Shown: positions 33,737-47,170, numbered from the stretch's first letter. The stretch is DNA of 64,000 nucleotides from Dictyophora rubrovolvata (GCA_029959195.1 CP114126.1:248001-312000); one strand, 5' to 3'. The notes: generated from the letters alone by a model not told the origin. Made by a program: numbers and translations.

Positions 33737-36700
33737 ATGACGTTGGGTGCTAATACCACCAATACGGTTGTACTACCTACGACACTGGATTTCACGCCCT
33801 CGGATGATCTACAAATGATAACTGAAGAGAACGTAGACGCAAAACATACAGAAAAATCCAAAACTGGTCAGGATCTTGAAGAATTTCTTGAAAGCCACGA
33901 AGTCATTGAAATCAATAAATTTACGGAAAGGAAGGAATGGATTGAAGAGAAAATCAAGGCATGTATATTATTTATATGGTCTTGTGATCTCCGGCTCCTA
34001 TTGACAAGTTTTATCCCAAGTTCTTGGAGAATATGCCACCCGTACAGGTCTTCGCAAATGTTGATGTGTTTGCTTCTTTCCCTGAAGAGATGCCACCTGG
34101 CCTACCAACGCGCGCGCAACACGACGAATGGTTGAGAGAACACGATAAAATAGAAAAGGAAACCGAAATATTCGATGAACGGGATATGAGCAAACTAAAG
34201 AAATTGACGAAAGGTGTGTACACACCATTGCAATTAGACAAGGGTGGTACGATTTCACGAATGAATTTCGAACAGCCGCAACACAGCGAAATTTATCCCC
34301 GGAAGACACGGACCTAATAGAAGTTACTCTTACGACGCTTTTGGCATTGGATAGGCTATTACATCTTTTAAGAGATCGATCAGAGCAGTTAGAGCTTCTT
34401 GGTCTCCGTCTCACTTGGGAAGAACAACGGATCATAGCATGGAAGGAACGTCGTCAGGTTTTGGAAGATATCAAATCCTTCTTGACAACCCGTGCACGTT
34501 GGTCAGTTGATGTTTACGCCACCCTCACTGACCAAGGATCATCTCCGTATATGGGAAGTAGGTTCATGTCACCTCCTCCTGGTCCCGCTCGTCCTTCCTC
34601 CGCGCTTTCTTTACGAAGAGATTCCGTTGCTTCCGTCTCCTCCGAGTCTTCTACCGCAGGTTTAAATCTGCCATCACGTAGCGCCCGGTACAGGTTGGCT
34701 GAAACATTATCGCATGATGCCGCAATCCTCTCAGGTCGGCTGACAACTCTCAACCATGCCAAAGTCGTGGCTGCGGGGAAAACCCTAGACAAATTCATTG
34801 ACATAAGTCGCAAACCTGTTCCTGATGAAATCCTCGATGAACAAGACGCTCTGGAAGATAAAGCTGTCAAAGAATTAGAGTCCGTGGGGAAGTTTATGAT
34901 GGCCGTTGTGATGCAATGGAAAAGGTGCTTGAATATCAATTATCATTCTTACTGTCCATTCACACTAAGCCGTCTCTAGAGCCGATGAATATTATAGCGA
35001 TATAATTAAAGACCAGGGCGGTGCCAAAGCTTTGTTGTCTGAGGTTGCAAATGCAAACCTTCAGCACCCTTCCCAACGATTAGACTCTTCTTTTATGACA
35101 AGAGCGCAGGCGCTCACAAAACGGCTTGCGTTAAAAGCGAATCCAAAGAATTCTTTTTTGAGACCGTTACACGTGCTTTCTCCCGACCAAGCATCCGCCA
35201 ATGACACTTTAGTCGAGGCCCTCAATGTCGAATTCACTGACGCCATTGAGCTTGCCCAGAAAGCTGAAGAGAGTGCCTTGGAGTATCATCAAAAAGTAAA
35301 AGCAGTCAAACAGGCCGAAGATGTGCTGATCGGAATGAACGGGCTTTGCGATGAATTAGGAATGATCATGGAGCAACTCATGGGGCATATGCAAACGTCT
35401 AACGAACATGGTGACCCAACACCTCCGAATCTACAAAATGAATCGTGTTTAGAAGCGACTAAACATGCAGCTTATGTTGCATTGGCTCCGGCGATTTTTC
35501 GAAAATTCGAAGAATTGGATAGCTCTTCAGAAAGCCTTCTGCCTACTGCCACTCAGAACCTTCTGCGACTTAAGTCTTTTACGGGAATAGATAATTCTTT
35601 TCAAGTCAGTTTCGCCACTACTATTCAACAACTGCAATCCAAACGACAAGAGACGAAAACGATTAAAGAAAGGATGGAGGTTACGATTTCGCAATTGAAA
35701 GAGGCTAGGCGCTTATGGGTCGTTTTGAATAATATAATGGATAGTGCCGAGAACATCGCATCCCAGGCTGCAAATAATATGAAAATTCAACGTTGGAAAC
35801 CTTTGGGGAATATTAAGCATGTTCTCCCTGTAACACCAGACCCGGATAGCCCGCCAAGCATACCCGTAATCCCAATTGTACTGGTCCCAAATGATTTTTT
35901 AACACCACTGACTGCACTTGATGAAAAATCGCAATTGGAATTCCTTATTCCTTTTAAAAAGCTTCAACCTTCACTCGTGACGCCTCTCTCTACTCATCTG
36001 CAATCAAGCTTTGAGGGTGTGTCGTCATATATCAAAAATGCCTTCGGATCGATTAAACTATGGCAAAGCATCGTTGACCAATCCATTGCTATGACTGATA
36101 TACGTCGCGAAACGGAAGAACTAATCCATAATATTGTGGTATTGCAATCAGAAATTGAAGATTTACAAGATAAAATCCTTCGTGGCGACGCCTCTATTGA
36201 TAGTTTTGATACCGATGAATCCCAATTTAGCTCCCGAGTAAAAGATTTGGACAAACCCATTGGAGATTTCGTCGCAAGCTTTCCAAGGAGGATACCTCTT
36301 GTCTCCCAACACGTGAACATCCGGCAAAATTCGCGGTCGAATTCTATCTCGTCATCCGATCATTATCTCCATAGACTAAAGGAACTATCCGATCTAGAGC
36401 CTTCCGTTGACATCGTTAGCCTGAATAACGATATCCGTGACGATTCAAATGGATTCGCGCTGAAATTATCAAATGCCATGGAAACCCTTAGTCGAAGTCA
36501 ACAAGGTTTGAATCTTTCTGGCATTGCCATTCGTACGGATCGTCTCATCGAAAATCTGGAACGCATTTCACGCGAGATCGAAGAGGAAATCACCACTCTT
36601 CGCTCTCTCGTTGATGCTTCTCTCCTTAGTGAACGAGCTGGGATCAGTAATCAACTTCTCGATCAGTTAACCGCTTTTGCGGAGAATTGCGAAGATATAT

Positions 36701-38900
36701 CCAATCGGTATACCGCTTTGATGTATGAACCAGTGCAAGGTATTCGAGAAGCGTTGAAGAATTTCGAATTGGTCTTGGCTTCTCGAAGCGACTCACCCTT
36801 TTGTACTGGAGTTATTTCGAATCGACTAAAATCTGGCAAAGGAGCTTTGGAGCATGTCAATGACGTCGATTTAATGCTTGTTCAGCTTAAGGGAACACTG
36901 GAGAGTGAAAAAAGTAACGAACAACAAAGATTGAGCATGGAAAAAGAGCAAATCTCAAGGCGAGATCATCAGAAATCAGAGGGACGTGTTAATACGGCTG
37001 ATTTTCCGGAGTTGCAGATTCTTCAAGAGGCTTTTGAAGAAGGTAAGAATTGTTGTAGATATATTGGCGTCTGCCTTACCTGATGACAGATGTTTTTGGT
37101 ACTTTGACCCCGATGCGTTCAATTCCGTCAAATTTGGTCAATCTTCAATCTCGCATTATGTCACTAAAATCCAGCTTGAGATCATTCAACGATAGTGTCT
37201 CCATGGCGTGTTACTCAAGCGACGTATCGGCGATGTTTCCCAGTTTGGACCAGATCGCTCAAGCTCAGAGCGAGTTCTCTACTCTTGAAAATGAAATCAA
37301 CGGACTACCGCTTAAAGTCGACCATCCAGACATAAATACGGAGTTGAACTCAACTCGGTCTGAATTGGATAAATCCCGTACAATACTGGAAAGACTCGTT
37401 TTACTTGGCGAGGTTTCCAAGAAGATAACCGTTTGCGATAATGCCTTTAGTGACTTGCTGGAACACATAGATAACTACCCTGCGCCACCTCCTGTCGCGA
37501 CCCTAGCTTCGGACCATGCCTCTGATTCATCCATTCCATGTGAGGAACAGTTGAAAGCCCGCCTGATTTATTGCACAGATCAAATGGATTCAGTCGCTCA
37601 GGCAGCTGTGACGTTAAACGATAGCCGTGTCCTTAATGAACAAGCGAGGTTAAGGCAGACACTACTGGAACTCCGTGCCATGTGCATTGATCGAATTAAC
37701 GGAACCCATTCTCGCCCAGCGAGCACAGCGAGCTCCAGTCGCAGTGCCAGCGTTGTCGGTGGGCCCATTGCATCGAGTCCTAAGAGCAAGCCTGTGTTGG
37801 ATGGGAAAACGCCCAAGGCTCCAAAACGTTTCCCGTTTGGCGAAACCGATAGAAGCAGTCGCCGATCTGTGTCTGGTTCACAAGATCCTGCTAGGCCTTC
37901 AGCGCATCCGTCTGACCGATCGCATACCTCCAATCGATCCGTTTCGGGACCATCCATGACTTCTTCTTTGTTTAGTCCTACATTTTCTTCCAGACAACGC
38001 ACAACTAGTCTTGCTTCGACAAGTCGGGCTACCCCTCCGGCTGTTCGACCAAGAACGCTCTCCAAAAGACCCGTGTCTCCTACTCATTCTGAGACGTCCG
38101 GAAGAAGCCGTCCATCTACTTCCCGAGGGACATGGGCACGCGCCCCTCGTCAATCGTTTGGGTCGACGCTACGAGGTTTGAGCGCAGAATCACGAAAGCG
38201 CGAAACATATGTTCCCAATCCCAAATCAAAGCTCGACGTTGCGGTGGGGCACGTTGTAAATAACTTCAGACTTCCTGTTACAGTACAAATGGCAGAGGAA
38301 GGCTGGAAGGATCAGAGCGGGAAATATTGGATTGGTGACGCCGAACCCAAACTCTGCTTTTGTCGGATCTTGCGCTCTCAAACTGTGATGGTTCGTGTAG
38401 GAGGCGGGTGGTCTGAATTGTCCAGGTAAGTTGTCCAGGACTTCAACGTTCGCTATGGCATTGTGTGGCCTAATCTGAAATTTAGGTTTCTGAAGGGACA
38501 CTTTGCCGATTTACTTGCAGAGCTACCTCCATCACCACCAAGAAACGAGGAAAAATGGATTTCATCACGTTCGCTGCGAGAAGCAGGAAGCCCCATTCCA
38601 ACTGTCCTCAGTAGTCCTAGGACGCCAGAACCCAGGCTTTCTTCTACAGGACTTCCATCCCTGCAGCTCTCTACTCCCAGTGGGACCAGTCCAAGGTCTA
38701 TTCGAACTACATCTACTACCCCAGACAGTAAATCGCCTTCTAGCCTTACTCCCTTTCAATACATGCGCCGTGCTGATGCGACCGTTCGCCCCTCAACGCC
38801 TAGTTCAAAATCATCACTGCGGTCGAGTCTCAAGGCTAATGATACCCCAACTCTGCATCGTGCTATCACGCCTCCACGCCCACATGTGTGGAGGCCTTAA
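33737..38900 (+). CDS. Large helical protein with C-terminal GAR (GAS2-related) domain, microtubule-associated
   Basis: Roughly 1600 aa over several exons. The N-terminal two thirds are predicted helical and spectrin-like, for example ERKEWIEEKIK, EEQRIIAWKERRQVLEDI, QALTKRLALKANPKNSFLRP, EIEDLQDKILRGDASIDSF and RISREIEEEITTLRSLVDAS. A Ser/Pro/Arg-rich linker follows (about 37700-38190). Near the end is a clear GAR domain: KLDVAVGHVVNNFRLPVTVQ, GKYWIGDAEPKLCFCRIL and TVMVRVGGGWSEL, then a last intron and FLKGHFADLLAEL. GAR domains bind microtubules in animal GAS2 and spectraplakins (MACF1). No calponin-homology domain is seen, so it is not a full spectraplakin. The tail is Ser/Thr/Pro-rich. 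Confidence 0.82.
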
Positions 38901-39087
38901 ATATTTTCATCCCACTCACGTATTTTATTCTCTTTTGCTTTGGAAGCTTTACATTTTTGCTCGCATTTTATATATTCCCATTCGACTTGAAAATTATTCA
39001 AATTTTGTATTTCACATCGTATGTAGAAGATTTGCACCTTTGTAATATTAGTCTCGCGTTTGGTCACTGTCCGAGTCACGGCTTGAA

Positions 39088-39137
39088 ATGGATATTGACT
39101 TGAAGTGCAATAATCTGAGTTGCAGGTGGGAATTCTC

Positions 39138-39175
<38 letters not shown>

Positions 39176-40782
39176 TTTTGTTTGTTTTATTTGGTTGTTT
39201 TTAGGAAAACATTAAACGAGAAGGCTGTTGTTGTATGTGTCACTATTGAAAGAGTAACCGTACCCCTCACTGACTTTTGTAACACAGACTACATGTGAGC
39301 TTCAACGCATATACTAACCAATAATCTTATTTTAGAAACTAAGGTTCACACGCATTCTGCGGTAAGAAAATACGGTCTATGAAATTGATATTTTGCTGAA
39401 GACTTCGCTCAGTCGAGTGCGCCAACGTTTTGTTCGACGCAAGTTCGCATTCCTGCCCAGCATGTGGGACAGCGTTATCAGAGCCGTAAGCACATAAGTG
39501 AACATCATCAATACTTCAAAGTAAATATTTTCCAGAGATGACGTTGTCATAACGTCTTTAAGACCAACAAATGATTACAAAACGGTATATCATGTTTATG
39601 TTGGGCTTACTAGACGATTCTCAGCTTCTCGATGTCTTTTTTAGTCTGTTCTGTCAGGACTTTCACCCGCAATTATATTGGAGATTTGCAATAGGTGACG
39701 CCGTACCAAAATTATGACACGTTACCTTCACTGATTAGTGAATGACAGGGCAATTGCTTTCTGGCAGTACCAAGTTCACCAGGAAGGGTATTAATGTCAC
39801 TGGCACCTGCAGCCCTCTTTTGCCAGACACCACTACGCTAATCTCATACCATTAGCTCCTACCAACAGGCGGTATTGAAAACCCTGAATGACAAAAATAT
39901 ACATCTAACGAAACAGTTGGACAATGTCATTCGAGAAGGTAATACCGTTTATATTTTATTCGTTCCTGTAAATTTCAAATTTATGACGACTGCTTGTACA
40001 AACTTCACAGCACATGGGGAATTGAATATTTTAAAGAACAAAATCACAGGTGAGCATTAGTATTGTTATGAGCATTGCTTTTTTTCTTTATATCATTTTA
40101 GGCCTCGAACGCGAATTGGATGACGAAAAGCGTAGAAACAGAGAAATGCAAGCCGGATTACGGGAGAAAGATAAAGAATATCAGAAATTGAAGGCAAGTC
40201 CAAGGTTCAATCGGAACACATCTTCGAGATTGAGCATCTATACCACTAGAACCAATTTGATACCTTGAAGCGAAAGTCCTTGTTGGTCCAAGGTCCGATG
40301 GTTACAGATTCAGGATCATCTGTCGGAGAGAACTTAAATGTATCGACGACTATAACCTCAGTTGCTGAACATCCGAGTCAACACGGCTATTCAGGTCCAA
40401 TTCAAGCTGGAGGTGGAGGCTTTAATCGAGGACTCTACAATGTCCCTACTAGTCATAGTGATGTTGGAATTAATCGAATGGCCGACAGCATGGAAGCATT
40501 CAAGGTAACCGGAGCATAAATGAATAATGGCCATCTACGCTTTTCAACATCTGTTCATAGATTCAGCGTACGCCCCTTAAGCAGAACCGTCCTGGAGCCT
40601 TTAGCGATTTCAAACGCCCTCATCATCAGCATGCTCAACAGCGTTCCATTTACGACAAGGCAAATGTTTCCGACGTCTCCGAGAATGAAGTAGCTAGCCT
40701 TTTAGGATACCACCAAAGTGGGCGAGGTATTATCAATGCTCCAGTTCAAAGAGGTTTGTATCAAAAAGGGTTGGTGTGGTAA
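39088..40782 (+). CDS. HEI10: HEI10/CCNB1IP1-like meiotic crossover RING protein
   Basis: HEI10 marks crossover sites along meiotic chromosomes and is a RING-type ubiquitin or SUMO ligase. The RING begins MDIDLKCNNLSC, continues CSHAFCVECANVLF and SHSCPACGTALSEP. Then DDVVITSLRPTNDYKT and VLSGLSPAIILEICNRAIAF with WQYQVHQEG match human CCNB1IP1 (ALAFWTYQVHQERL). A coiled coil (LNDKNIHLTKQLDNVIRE, GLERELDDEKRRNREMQAGL, REKDKEYQKLK) is followed by a disordered tail with FSDFKRPHHQHAQQRS. About ten short exons. Intron 1 holds a TTTC microsatellite. One intron (40194-40249) starts GCAAGT, a GC-AG intron. The join between CR and CSHAFC and the last exon are uncertain; the stop could be slightly further right. 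Confidence 0.82.
39137..39173 (+). repeat. (TTTC)n microsatellite in intron 1 of the HEI10-like gene
   Basis: About nine TTTC tetramers within the first intron, likely length-variable between strains. Confidence 0.85.
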
Positions 40783-40968
40783 ATCTTCATTAAAATCTAG
40801 CTAGGAAAACATACTGGTATCAAGATGCGCAATGAAGTTCGAAGTAATAATGGGAGTCTGTTTTATTAAGCTGCTGAAAAGGAAAAGCTGATACATACTG
40901 GGTTGAGAGATGGGAATCAAACGTAGTAATAGTGACAAGGACTTTTTTTTTTAAAAAAATTTTAATTT

Positions 40969-43900
40969 TTATGAGACACGAACGTCATTATCATTATTCT
41001 TTGCATCCTCCAGATAATCACTAATAGCAGTCATCGGATCATTATTCTGCGCTCGACGTAAATAAGCAGATAACACAGGTTTATCGACGCTCGGCAAAAG
41101 ATCTCCCATCATTTCGAGACGGCGGTCGAGTGAACTGTTCGAGTTCGAGTTTGAGTCTACAGACCGACGACCGGGCGATACAGAATGGCGTTTAGACAAT
41201 AACGATGATGATGAATCTTCGAGTTTACGAGAATATATCAGTGTGCTCGAGCGGTGCGCACTTCTTGGAGGCGCTCGTGGTCCTCCCGGTAGAGTAGGAG
41301 CATGTTCGAGTTTTATAACTCGCGAGTTCTGCTGCTGCTGTTGATGCTGTTGATGCTGTTGCAGCGGCTGTAATAAAGTGTGTGATTGTTTTGTTGGAGA
41401 TACGGGTAGTGGTAAAGTCCTATCCTTCCTCAAACTCGCTTTACGACCAATGGAAGCGAAAAACCCTCCGCCTAGGGTTCGAGAAGACTGCGTAGGAGAA
41501 ACGAGGAAAGGAGAATCGACACTGAAATTTTTAGAACCACGTCTGCGGATGCCAATTCCCTGTGCTAAAGACGGGTAGGGCAGGCTCGGTGGGGCTGTCA
41601 TGGAGGATGGGGCGTCTGCCCCGGGTTTTGACATTAGATCGGTAGCGGTATATGCGTCTCGACGAATTGGGAATGTAGCTTCCGATGCGATGGAACCTCT
41701 TGAAACGTGACGAGTTTGCTTTTGAAATGGTTGATTCATTGCCGTCGTTGTTGAGGGGACAGTCAGATGGTTACGCTCGTTTCGATCTTATTAAAAAAAA
41801 AGAAAAAAGAAATTTAAAAGGAGGAACGATCAAAGTGTACGAGAAAACTGACCTTTTTTAGCGACACAGGCAACCCAGTGCCTTAAACCCGTCTCTTCGC
41901 GCATGAGCTCGCGAAATCTAGTACTATATGCTAACGCTCGTTCTTTGGAAGATTTCATAGAAAGTATGTCTTTAAAGTTCATAGCATCAGGCCAGTCAGA
42001 TGAAGGTTTCTTGGGATAAAAGTTGACTGGTGATAATTGATTTGACAGGTCGACCGTTATATGAGTGGACATGGTCGTGGGCTGATAGAAAGTATCAGCG
42101 ATAGGCTCCGGCGTTAATGGTGGAAGAGGGGGGGATACTCTCGCTGAAGCTCGTCGTTCCAGCAAAGCGGCAGGTGGTAAAGGCAACTTTGCTGTTTGGG
42201 GTTCGATAGATGATTCGTACGACGACGGAGATGAGGGAGGGGATGTGACCAGCAAGTCTGATGTTAGGAAACGAGAGCTCTCCGGGCTTTCTTTTCTTTC
42301 AGACTGAATAGCGGGGAGTGAGGGCGGCTGCTGATTCGAACTAGAAGTGATCGAGAAGGTTTCGGCTCTGTCTTCGGCGGTGGATGTATGGTTGTCTTGA
42401 ATAATTTTAGAATCCCTCCTAAAGGGCTGTTCAAGGCCGACGGTAGATATTCCGAAAGCGCCTTCACGGATATGATTGCTCGTGTGGGATGGCTCGGCGT
42501 GTCCGTTTTTTGCATTCGTGATCTCAGATTGACTTTCCAAGCGCGAACTTTGAATTACAAAGTTAGTGTTTCTTTAGGCCGAAAAAAAAAGAAAGAGAGG
42601 GGGGGACGATCACTCACGGTGTTGTTTGTTCATCTGACTCCGCGGGGGTTGAGCCTTGAGATGCTATTTGCTCATTTTCGGAGGTGAGAACTGAGACTGC
42701 AGTGAGAGAATAGTCTGAGCTTGCTGAAGGAGTGTTGGTGAGCTGAAGTTGAGAGGAGGTAGCCTCAGGACTGGTCATAATTTGCTGCGACTGGGGTCGT
42801 TCGGAGCTGGCAGGACGGGAGGGAGGAGTGAGACGCGGGGGACGTGGAGGAGGAACTGAATTTGAGGCGGCAAGGGAGTAAATACGTCGGGGTGGTGAGG
42901 GCAAAGGGCCTGCGGTTGAATGAAGACCCGGTTGATAGTATAGGTAAGAATGAGACGGGGGTTGAGCTGGTTTGTAGGCCAAGCGCGTCACGGTTGTGTG
43001 TTTCTGTTTATCGCGTTCGCGCTCGATGGAAGTTCTTGGGGTATCGACGGAGGCATGCTTGGCGTGATTTGTAGCTGGCTTTGTAGGGGTGTCTTCGAGG
43101 TCGTCGGTTGTATTATCATTATGGTCTGACATGGCATCCGACTCTGTGACGGGGGTGAAAGCAGCGAGCGCGACGGACGGGGAAGGAGAGCGTGATCTCG
43201 GGGTCTGAAATAAAGGCAAGGTCAGTTTAGCGGGGTGAGGAGGCAGATCAGCGGGTTGAGGGACAGGGGCCATCGTATTCAAATTAGTGCCAATTGTCCC
43301 GACGATGCCGATGTCGCGTGAAGACCTGCCCCTCTTGTGTTGTTGTTGTTTGGGTTGGAGGTCGGACGCTGATCTGTGGTGGTGGTTGGAATATAAAAGC
43401 TCTGGAATGGAAAACACGTTTTGGACCGGCGGGGCAGAGACGGGCGGTCCCGGTGTATCGGACAAGTCCCCGTTTGCATTCAACAAGTCGTTTAACTTGG
43501 CAGGGGTTCCCCGCCGGGCCAGAAGAGAAGAGGTCGTGTTCGTGTTCGTGTTCGTGTTCGTTTTGGTGCTGATGTCGGGCGTCGTCGTCGTTCTCACCGT
43601 CGTTGAGCGGTGAATGGACAAGGGGACTGTGCCACCAGAGGAGGAAGAGGAGGAGACAGAGCGACTGCGAGCGAGAGTCTGAGGAGATATGGTGCTCATT
43701 CTCGGATGATGGTGGCCTTGCAGCGCAGTTGTGCTCAGGCCGTCGTCGTCGTTGCTGCTGCTGCTGATGCTGATCTCTGTTGCCGCGTCCTCGGCGGAGT
43801 GAGGGTGGTGGTAGTAATAGTAGTGGTGGTAGTAGTAGTAGGGCGGGAGCTGCTCTGTGTTTGGTTAGTCGTGGCTCGAGAGAGAGAGAGAGAGGAACTA

Positions 43901-44021
43901 GTGTACCATGATCATAATTTAACTGTGGTTGATTTGAGTTACTATTGTTACTCCAAGATCTTTTTTCAAACAAGGCGACATGATCGCCGCGTGATCCCGC
44001 ATTGGCATTGCGACCACTCAT
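40969..44021 (-). CDS. Large Ser/Pro-rich protein with CUE-like C-terminal helix bundle, function unknown
   Basis: The start at 44021 opens MSGRNANAGSRGDHVALFEK. After a short intron with an AG repeat the frame continues through an odd Tyr/His tract (YYYYHHYYYYHHPH) into HHPRMSTISPQTLARSRS. A later internal ATG at 43699 would be a shorter alternative; an ATG at 44096 a longer one. Most of the protein is disordered, with TNTNTNTNT, poly-Gln and Ser/Pro blocks. A better conserved-looking segment is DWPDAMNFKDILSMKSSKER, AYSTRFRELMREETGLRHWV. The C-terminus LLPSVDKPVLSAYLRRAQNN, DPMTAISDYLEDAKN resembles CUE/UBA-like ubiquitin-binding helices. No enzyme motif. Function unknown; signalling or trafficking scaffold is only a guess. 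Confidence 0.65.
43878..43894. repeat. (AG)n microsatellite in an intron
   Basis: Eight or so AG dinucleotides in the short first intron of the Ser/Pro-rich gene. Confidence 0.7.
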
Positions 44022-44247
44022 AGCACTCCGCGCACTGCCACGGGCCCGGGACTGAGGAGGTGACCGCGTTCGGACTGCTGAGGCTGTTGTATACATCGGA
44101 AAGTGAAGAATATTCTATTATTTCTTTCAGGAACGGCTTTTTTATACAATGTATGTACTCTGGAACAACGGGATGCGCGTGGTTCGGGCGAGTTGGCACA
44201 GCGCACATTCCTGCAGGGCTACAAACCCTTATACATATGTACATAGT

Positions 44248-47170
44248 TCACCAGTCTAATTTAACCCCGGACCCGGGTGCCCTGTCAACAGCTTTAACCT
44301 TCCCTTCCTTCACATACCCAAATCCATCTAGCCAGGGCCACAGCCCACTCCGTTTCTTCTCAAACCCATCAATGGCTTCACTCTTCTGCAAAGTCAATCC
44401 AATATCGTCCAGCCCATTTAGCAAGCAGTGTCGTCGGAACGGATCAACGCTAAACTTCATAACATCCCCGTTCTCCCGACGAACTTGCTCCTTTTCCAGG
44501 TCAACTTCGATTTCTTTGCAAGCTGCCGCATCTTCATAAAGAACAAGGCACTCTTCTCGGCTCAGAACGCACGGCAGCATTCCATTCTGCATCGCATTCG
44601 TTTTGAAAATTTCCGCAAAGCTTGGTGCAATGATGCACCGAATCCCAAAATCCTTCCTATTCACCAAATCAATCAATAATCACCCATCGACACATCATTC
44701 GACACTCACAAACTCCAAGGCGCGTGTTCTCGACTAGACCCACATCCAAAATTGGCTCCCGTACACACAAGAATGCACGCTTCATCGTACGGTTTACGAT
44801 TCAAAATAAAGTCAGTATCAGCTCCAGTCACGGGATCTTTCCGGAGCGCGTAGAACAAAGCATCTTTCAGCCCCGTTCTTTTAATCGTCTTCAAAAACTG
44901 CTTCGGAATAATCATGTCCGTATCCACATTCTCCATCTTCAACGGCGCCGCAACTCCTTTCAGGACAGTGAAAGTGCGCGAAATAACGTCACCACCACCA
45001 CCATCACCACCACCACCAGTCTTACTAGCGGGCAAGCCGGCATCTAAAGTCCCCTTCCATCCTTCTGGAACAGGAGGCGGCAATATCTTGTCTGTCAGGA
45101 ACTCCAGAGGATCTATCGTCTTGAGCGAGGTAACGTCGCTGCTGCTACTACTACCCGTCGTTTCCCCACCGCCAATCAATTTTCGGACATCCGTGAGTCT
45201 GCCAGTCATAGCAGCGGCAGCGGCCATAGCAGGACTAAGAAGATGCGTTCTCCCGCCAGCACCTTGACGTCCTTCAAAATTTCTATTGGACGTACTTGCA
45301 CATCGCTATGTATGTATCAGGATTATTGCCAAGATCAATTATGACACAAGTACCAGACACAGCCTACACTCACCTCTTTTGGAGATAGCTGATCAGGGTT
45401 CATCCCCAAACACATCGAGCAACCAGCTTCACGCCAGTCCCATCCTGCGCGTATGAAAACAGCTGAAAGATTTTCCGCTTCGGCTTGTTCTCTAACAAGG
45501 GTCGAACCAGGCACAACCATCGCCACAACCCCTTGCGGAACTTTGGCATCGGGACCAGCAGCGAGAATGACTTTAGCAGCTGATCGCAAATCCTCAATTC
45601 GACCGTTCGTGCAAGATCCTAAAAATACTTTATCGACTTTGATGTCTTCCATTCTCGTTCCAGGCGTTAGGCCCATATATGCTAGAGAACGCTCCGTAGA
45701 CGCGCGTTTCGTAGGATCAATGATGTTACTGGGGTTAGGAACCACCCCGGTTATTGGCACAACATCTTGGGGAGACGTTCCCCAAGAAACAGTAGGTGCG
45801 ATATCTTCAGCTCGAATCTTAACTTCAACATCGAACTTGGCACCCTCATCAGTCTTCAAGCTACGCCAATATGCTACCGCACGGTCCCAAGCTTCACCTT
45901 CCGGTGGGGCGAGCGGGCGGCCTTTGAGATATGCGAAAGTAATTTCGTCTGGGGCAATCATACCAGCCCGTGCCCCAGCTTCAATACTCATATTGCTAAG
46001 AAAAATTAACGTGAGCTGGATAACCAAAAAAAAAAAAAAAAAACAACCACAGCATTATACAGACCATACACTCATTCGGGCTTCCATGCTGAAATTGCGG
46101 AAAACAGATCCAGCATATTCAATGACAGACCCAGTACCACCGGCGGTACCGATAACACCGATGATATGCAAGATAACATCCTTTGAACTCACGCCTTCAG
46201 CGAGTTCTCCATCCACGGTAATGCGCATGTTTTTACTCTTGCGTTGTAGAAGAGTTTGAGTGGCCATGACATGCTCGACTTCGGAAGTTCCAATTCCGAA
46301 CGCTAGTGCACCAAAGGCACCGTGAGCTTTTTTTTTTTTATTAATGATCGTCGGTCAGATAATGAATGAGAAGGATACTTTTGGAAGAAAGTCGTACTGG
46401 ATGTATGCGAGTCGCCACAGACACAGGTGATCCCGGGAAGCTATAAAATTATATTAGTTTGATAAGATAGATCGAATATGTTTGTTATTTTACCGTAAAC
46501 CCTTGTTCGGGGCCAATGATATGGACAATACCTACATGGATCAATAAACTACTAGGCATAGCTTCCCCGAATTTGACGTACCTTGCCTGCGATCGTCCAT
46601 CCCAAAATATGTGATACCAAACTCTTTCACGTTATCTTCCAAGGTCATACACTGAGCTCTAGACTCAGGCTCATGGACAAAGTTCTTGATAGAGGTAAAA
46701 TTCTTGCGGGATAGCGTTCTAAGTAAGACATTGTTTTAGCAGCAACTCCTCTGCATGATAAAGTACGTACGGTATGTTATGATCGACTGTAGCTAGAGTA
46801 CAATCGGTTCGGCGAACTGGACGACCGGCATTACGACTATAACGGTAAAGTATAGATGAATACACGATCTGAAATACTTATGAGTCTACGCACAGTCCTT
46901 CGAATGCTTGTGGACTGGTGACTTCATGGACTAAATGTCTTGCAAGAATTTTAGTCTTTAAACCAAACGTGTGAGATACGATCTTGTATAAATACCTATC
47001 GATGTACAAGAGACCAGATCCGTCTTCCTGTTGGTACCTAGAGGAAATGCCGTCACGTTGAATCAATCTAGGCGTACTCTGATGGGGTACTGAACGGCAA
47101 GAACGCACACGACATGGTCATCCCATATTTTATCATACAACGTACGCGGTTGAGCAATTGGGGCAGACAT
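44248..47170 (-). CDS. LEU1: 3-isopropylmalate dehydratase (isopropylmalate isomerase)
   Basis: Aconitase-family enzyme with a 4Fe-4S cluster that isomerises 2- to 3-isopropylmalate in leucine synthesis, cytosolic. Fungal single-chain form with both large and small domains, about 770 aa. Start [20 protein letters not shown], then [24 protein letters not shown]. Cluster ligands are visible in [16 protein letters not shown] and [17 protein letters not shown]. The small (swivel) domain has [39 protein letters not shown] and [18 protein letters not shown] with GMLPCVLS. A Gly/Ser/Thr-rich linker precedes [19 protein letters not shown]. Many short introns at the 5' end. A run of about 18 A residues lies in an intron near 46027. 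Confidence 0.96.

Noticed and set aside
43610-44023. Plus-strand 137-codon Val-rich frame
   Set aside because: Antisense shadow of Ser/Thr/His codon repeats in the minus-strand gene.
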